A stretch of 64,000 nt of DNA. Origin: Gibbula magus. Taxonomy: Eukaryota > Mollusca > Gastropoda > Trochida > Trochidae. The stretch covers positions 58,656,581-58,720,580 of the forward strand of contig OW388297.1 in NCBI GenBank assembly GCA_936450465.1. Reading direction: 5' to 3'. Shown here one piece after another: positions 61,301-64,000 of this stretch (position 1 is the first letter of the stretch; each line of letters begins with the position of its first letter). The notes beneath the pieces were generated by a model that saw nothing but the letters and a program-made list of their open reading frames with translations, searched no databases and was not told the DNA's origin. Position numbers and translations under genes: made by a program.

Positions 61301-62402
61301 TGTATGAGACCGTGATCAGCTTGTGAAAAATTGTGAGAGATGAAGTCGAAAAAAACAAAGAAAATTTGCATACATTCTGCAAATGATGGTATGAAACATA
61401 CAAAATGTACACATCATAGTGATTTTATGAATCAAGTTACGAAACATGAGTAATGAATGGAACAAAAAGTGTGATGGACACACAGATGGAAATGCTGACC
61501 GCTGTATACGCCTAACTTGACTTAACTACTTTGTAGCGGGGTATGATTATTTGATTTACCTGAACATAATAGACATACACTTCTACGTAAAAACACACCT
61601 GTACATGCATGATGTCAGTATACTCTTTAGTCACCAAATCAGCCTTTTCATTTCGTCCATCGGCTATGATTTAACAGTGTTTTAAAAAAAGATATATATA
61701 AGTAATTTATCTGGCAATTTAAAAAATTAGTTGAATAACTGTCAAATTGGGATCCCTTTAATAAGTCCCGAAAAATGACCATGCAGCATGACAGTCGACC
61801 TTTAAAATGTTAAAACCAAAACGCAGTTGTTGAGATGCATGTGTTTCAGCAGCAATGTCGATAGTGATACAATACAGCTTTATAAGGTTTGCAGCAAGCT
61901 CTCGGGAGTCTGTCAGCTCACTTTTGGGAAACATAATCTTTAAGTTGAGTTTTAAGAAACACCTAAAAATATAATTTCAAAGACATTCATAGGCCCAAAA
62001 AGCATATCTACACTGGTTGCTTGATACAGGTACAAACTATAATGAAAATATAATCCAACAATTGTTGATGAACGGAGGTAAGTTCTATACTCCTGACAAC
62101 TTCATTGTAGCTGGGGATAATAAAGGAAGGATGGAGATGTGTCAACAATCTCAGATATTACATCATTTTTTTTTTCAGAGGAAGCATCAGAAGCTATTGC
62201 AGGAAATGAGGCCGGGTTACGGTGTGAACCTGAGACGAGCGGCAGGTTGAAGCCTGCAGCTGATACCGGTGCTGGATTGAAACGTTCCACTGAGACTTGC
62301 ACTGGTTTAGAACAGGACAAGGACCATAGTATTCTACCTCACTACAAGATGGATGCTAAACCAAGAGGCAAACAACATGTTCTTCATGATCTGTTAGATT
62401 AA
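48980..62402 (+). CDS. Tandem death effector domain protein, seven coding exons, 469 residues
   Basis: Exons: 48980-49302, 52306-52538, 53208-53399, 55694-55990, 59229-59321, 62030-62077, 62179-62402. All have GT/AG borders; the first intron is phase 2 and the other five are phase 1, and the spliced frame (1410 nt) is open to TAA at 62400. An in-frame TGA at 48971 fixes ATG 48980 as the start, and an acceptor TTTCAG at 48941 implies a 5' untranslated exon. Domains: DED1 (residues 12-92), DED2 (108-185), a linker with a duplicated 17-residue motif, a death-fold-like domain (251-348), and a hydrophilic tail. DEDs join by homotypic contact in FADD/caspase-8/c-FLIP complexes that decide apoptosis or NF-kB signalling. 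Two tandem DEDs occur in caspase-8 and c-FLIP, but no caspase domain follows here, so this is an adaptor or regulator rather than a protease. Confidence 0.85.
49640..51716. repeat. 24-bp minisatellite in two blocks, itself segmentally duplicated
   Basis: Unit CTGTATCAACTCGTGTATCC plus GTCC or GCCC; variants differ as TCGTG/TCCTG and GTCC/GCCC. Block 1 (about 49664-50297) and the start of block 2 (about 50456) show the same order of variants, and the ~150-bp leader (TGTCTTTATGGGCCATTTCC and on) is also repeated, with a 792-bp period. Block 2 is then extended to 51713. As 24 is a multiple of three, four frames stay open for up to 455 codons; these are not genes. The array lies in intron 1 of the DED gene. 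Confidence 0.97.
51717..52305. other. Rest of intron 1 of the DED gene
   Basis: After the minisatellite, no feature stands out. A diverged phrase resembling the leader of the array (CCTATGTGGTGCTG) recurs at about 51892. Confidence 0.5.
52306..52538 (+). CDS. Exon 2 of the DED gene: second death effector domain
   Basis: Encodes residues 108-185. Acceptor TTTTCCCTCAG. The domain shows DTKKLCFLCEKIPRGRRE (helices 2-3), SAVDLFGLLEESKLLS, and RxDL as NRLDLVHRI (Arg174-Leu177). It is more canonical than DED1. The donor ATA/GTCAGT at 52538 is chosen because it gives the phase needed by the next exon; the frame would otherwise stop at TAG 52544. Confidence 0.88.
52661..52682. repeat. Poly-C run
   Basis: Run of about 22 C bases, with short T interruptions at its right edge, in intron 2 of the DED gene. 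Confidence 0.9.
52690..52995 (+). mobile_element. Possible LINE 3' end
   Basis: The segment ends in GGGTAATAAAGAATTATCTTATCTTATT, read here in two parts: AATAAAG then a short TTATC/TCTTA tail. The tail type matches the LINE at 43555-44127. No protein part was recognised. Confidence 0.35.
53208..53399 (+). CDS. Exon 3 of the DED gene: linker with a duplicated 17-residue motif
   Basis: Acceptor GTGTTGCAG, donor CCAATG/GTAGTT, phase 1 at both ends. Residues 206-222 (EASLPIGSTNSGVQSQK) are repeated exactly at 223-239, from a 51-bp tandem duplication, and a third partial copy follows (EASL). The exon is acidic and Ser/Gln-rich and probably disordered. Confidence 0.78.
53590..54640. repeat. ~130-bp tandem repeat family, orientation B
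   Basis: About eight diverged copies of a unit with CTCCTTGGCCAATGGGGATT, CTAAATTGTAGATTTGGTGAC, ACCCCAAATAGGGTCACAGG, AACCTATTTTCATCTTCTTC and GGTCTAGAGAGCTGAAA. It is the reverse of the array at 24390-25030. It lies in intron 3 of the DED gene. Confidence 0.88.
54641..55693. other. Rest of intron 3 of the DED gene
   Basis: No supported coding frame. A copy of the dispersed phrase ATAGCCAATGGCTCT lies near 54826. Confidence 0.45.
55694..55990 (+). CDS. Exon 4 of the DED gene: third death-fold-like domain
   Basis: Acceptor CTCACTTGCAG, donor AAAG/GTATTC, phase 1 at both ends. Residues 251-348 start IPESIRLSLGKELCKFSDAE. Later parts read ELCSFWEGLGYKKEWMERL and MLECAPLLGPDTHTCLLKL, then LTGLLPLFRQL. 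Length (about 98 residues), helical rhythm and the pattern around the single conserved Trp pair (FWEGLG, EWMERL) fit a death domain. The C-terminal half could also be read as a third, diverged DED lacking RxDL. One symmetrical exon for a whole domain fits exon shuffling. Confidence 0.7.
56260..57790. repeat. Repeat block in intron 4: one 130-bp unit, then AGGTCA-rich units
   Basis: 56260-56450 is one more unit of the ~130-bp family. From 56560 three copies of a ~430-bp unit follow, starting near 56600, 57030 and 57470 with GTGTACATCAACTATGGAG or GTAAATATCAACTATGGAGG, each with GTCAAAGGTCAAGGTCACAG and CACTTTGAATCATTACATGA. A (GTCC)n stretch lies at 56201-56220. Confidence 0.85.
57791..58784. 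other. Intron 4 of the DED gene, no feature
   Basis: AT-rich intronic sequence with short, unsupported frames such as the minus-strand one at 58514-58780. Confidence 0.45.
58785..59100 (+). mobile_element. tRNA-derived SINE
   Basis: The head carries a Pol III box A (TAGCGCAGTGGTTAGCGCG, from 58794) and a box B (GGTTCAAATCCC, 58839-58850) with tRNA spacing. A body of about 200 bp follows, and the tail reads GCGGCGTTAAACCCCAACTC and then ACTC repeats to 59100. SINEs with this GGCGTTAAACCCCA-(ACTC)n tail are common in mollusc genomes. Intron 4 of the DED gene. Confidence 0.85.
59229..59321 (+). CDS. Exon 5 of the DED gene
   Basis: Acceptor TGTCAACAG, donor CTACAG/GTATGT, phase 1 at both ends. 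It encodes about 30 residues beginning QLPDLPEEYLREVEAHSRSA, a short charged helix. Its donor region is tandemly triplicated (see 59304-59387). Confidence 0.7.
59304..59387 (+). repeat. 28-bp repeat carrying three copies of a splice donor
   Basis: Three direct copies, each AACATGCACGTCTCTACAG followed by GTATGTCTC or a variant. Copies 1 and 2 have CAG/GTATGT; copy 3 has CAG/GAATGT, so it cannot serve as a donor. Copy 1 is the donor of exon 5 of the DED gene. Use of copy 2 would add 28 nt and shift the frame. Confidence 0.85.
59590..60190. repeat. Dispersed element with TCCCACCGG ends
   Basis: It starts ATCCCACCGGTATGTAATAC and ends ACCGGTGGGATATGTCATC, so the tips TCCCACCGG and CCGGTGGGA are inverted. 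Inside lie a GTCC run (59632-59660) and two copies of a ~165-bp unit with TTTCCGGAGCA and TGAAACTT. Class unknown. Confidence 0.55.
60522..60595 (-). repeat. tRNA-like sequence, probably a SINE head
   Basis: On the minus strand, box A-like TAGCGTGGAGGTAGAGCG and box B-like GAGTTTGATTCC are spaced as in a tRNA, ending TGCC. The anticodon arm pairs poorly and there is no clean acceptor stem, so a functional tRNA is unlikely. Confidence 0.55.
60600..62029. other. Intron 5 of the DED gene, remainder
   Basis: No supported frame. A diverged copy of the dispersed repeat seen at 23740-24060 lies at about 61950-62010, next to the exon 6 acceptor. Confidence 0.45.
62030..62077 (+). CDS. Exon 6 of the DED gene, 48 bp
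   Basis: Acceptor TTGATACAG, strong donor GGAG/GTAAGT, phase 1 at both ends. It encodes TNYNENIIQQLLMNG. It is short and could be skipped without changing frame. Confidence 0.6.
62179..62402 (+). CDS. Exon 7 of the DED gene: C-terminal tail
   Basis: Acceptor with a run of T then CAG at 62178. It encodes residues 397-469, hydrophilic, rich in Glu, Gly and Thr, ending HVLHDLLD before TAA. No domain. No AATAAA lies close behind; those at 63863 and 63898 would place a 25-bp minisatellite in the 3' untranslated region. Confidence 0.7.
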
Positions 62403-62524
62403 TTCATCTAAAGAAATGTTTAGCTCATCAGGCCAAAAAGGCAAAAACGGCTAATGCCACAGTTCATCATCCAGTAACACTTCACATTTTCAGCTCATCA
62501 GAACTGTTAGGCCAGATGGGCTCA

Positions 62525-63370
62525 TGGAATGGACCGTCATCCGCTACCCCTCTGTCATCCGTCGTCCGCTACCCCTCTGTCATCCGTCGTCCGCTACCCC
62601 TCTGTCATCCGTCGTCTGCTACCCCTCTCTCATCTGTCGTCCACTACCCCTCTGTCATCCGTCGTCCGCTATCCCTCTGTCATCCGTCGTCCACCATCCC
62701 TCTGTCATCTGTCGTCCGCTATCCCTCTGTCATCTGTCGTCCACTATCCCTCTATCATCCGTCGTCCGCTATCCCTCTGTCATCCGTCGTCCGCTATCCC
62801 TCTGTCATCTGTCGTCCGCTATCCCTCTATCACCGGCGTCCGCTACCCCTCTCTCATCTGTCGTCCACTACCCCTCTGTCATCCGTCGTCCGCTACCCCT
62901 CTGTCATCCGTCGTCCGCTATCCCTCTATCATCCCTCGTCCGCTATCCCTCTGTCATCCGTCGTCCGCTACCCCTCTGTCATCCGTCGTCCGCTACCCCT
63001 CTGTCATCCGTCGTCTGCTACCCCTCTCTCATCTGTCGTCCACTACCCCTCTGTCATCCGTCGTCCGCTATCCCTCTGTCATCCGTCGTCCACCATCCCT
63101 CTGTCATTTGTCGTCCGCTATCCCTCTGTCATCTGTCGTCCGCTGTCATCTGTCGTCCGCTATCCCTCTATCATCTGTCGTCCGCTATCCCTCTGTCATC
63201 CGTCGTCCGCTATCCCTCTATCATCCGTCGTCCGCTATCCCTCTGTCATCCGTCGTCCTCTATCCCTCTGTCATCTGTCGTCCGCTATCCCTCTGTCATC
63301 CGTCGTCCGCTATCCCTCTGTCATCTGTCGTCCGCTATCCCTCTGTCATCTGTAGTCCGCTATCCCTCTG
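62525..63370. repeat. 25-bp minisatellite, about 34 copies
   Basis: Unit CCGCTATCCCTCTGTCATC plus CGTCGT, with ACC/ATC, TGT/TAT and CCG/CTG variants and one truncated unit near 63143. As 25 is not a multiple of three and the unit has no stop in any plus frame, all three plus frames are open for about 280-300 codons. These are not genes. The array follows the DED gene stop by 120 bp and may lie in its 3' untranslated region. Confidence 0.97.
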
Positions 63371-64000
63371 TCAACCTGTAGTCTGTAAACTTTTCACATT
63401 TTCGACTTCTACTCCAGAAGAGTTTCATTGTGCATAAGGGATCAAAGTTTGTTGATTTGATCCTCACCCCCCGTCACGTATGGCAGGAGTTATTTGTGAA
63501 ACCTTTTGACAACTTCTTTTTTTCTTAAACCAGTTGACATAGGAAGCTGAAATTTTCAGAATGACATCCTTAAATTTGGTCAATTGATTTTGTCTTTATT
63601 TCCAAGTTTATGAAATCAAAACTCCTGAGCACGCATATTGCAAATTTTATATGTACTTGTCAACAATTTATTCCTCTTTACAATGACATAAAATTTTTAG
63701 AATACGAAAAACTAAAAACTTAGTTTGGAAGCTATAGCATCCGAAAGGAAGGTACCCTCGCTACTTTTAGGCAACTTTTTGAGTATCACGCATCTTCACG
63801 CATCGGTTCTGGCTGAACTTCCAATGAAAGCTCACATTCACTCTCTCTGTCTCTTTGATAAAATAAAAAATATTCATTTCCAATGACATATTTCACAATA
63901 AAATTACATTGCATTTATGTACAAATTTACACACATATTTACCTGCGGTAGTGCACAGAACAGCTGTAGGGACCTAACAAGGTCTGTATATAATGTTTAT
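63371..64000. other. No gene seen
   Basis: AT-rich sequence after the minisatellite. AATAAA occurs at about 63863 and 63898 and might end the DED gene transcript. Confidence 0.35.

Noticed and set aside
62516..63437. Three overlapping plus-strand frames of about 280-300 codons
   Set aside because: A 25-bp repeat leaves all three plus frames open; no start context or domain.

Overview
The window reads as nuclear DNA of an invertebrate, most likely a marine mollusc or another lophotrochozoan (inference). It is AT-rich. Its genes are split by spliceosomal introns with GT/AG borders. It holds a tRNA-derived SINE ending in an ACTC repeat, a LINE 3' end with a pentanucleotide tail, Ty3/gypsy pol debris, many short non-autonomous DNA transposons with clear target-site duplications, and large minisatellites. 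There are no bacterial operons, no CRISPR array and no standard rRNA or tRNA gene. Most long open frames here are products of tandem repeats whose period leaves several frames open.

Layout. 1-3829: two and a half copies of a 1.55-kb tandem repeat. 3821-18323: eleven tandem ~1.2-kb units, each ending in the same hairpin and CTAG; they resemble non-autonomous Helitron/Helentron-type elements. 18324-19780: unique sequence and a 27-bp minisatellite. 19781-31254, minus strand: a TIR-domain gene with five recognisable exons. Two introns hold large minisatellites and one intron is almost wholly a 2.17-kb TTAA transposon. 22476-23576, plus strand: a possible small gene. 31300-42000: dispersed repeats, several small transposons and mostly featureless sequence. 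42071-42704, plus strand: the last two exons of a putative CARD-like gene. 43471-44431: a 42-bp repeat broken by a LINE fragment and a palindromic MITE. 45419-47364: a 1.95-kb inverted-repeat element. 47640-48700, minus strand: a decayed Ty3/gypsy pol. 48980-62402, plus strand: a complete seven-exon gene for a 469-residue protein with two death effector domains and a third death-fold-like domain. 62525-63370: a 25-bp minisatellite.

How the genes may fit together. Three putative death-fold or TIR signalling genes (TIR, CARD-like, tandem DED plus third domain) lie within about 43 kb. In animals, TIR adaptors, CARD proteins and DED proteins act together in innate immune and cell-death signalling through FADD/caspase-8-type complexes. 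The clustering is visible here; functional cooperation is inference. The exon chains were assembled by eye from splice sites and matching intron phases, without transcripts.
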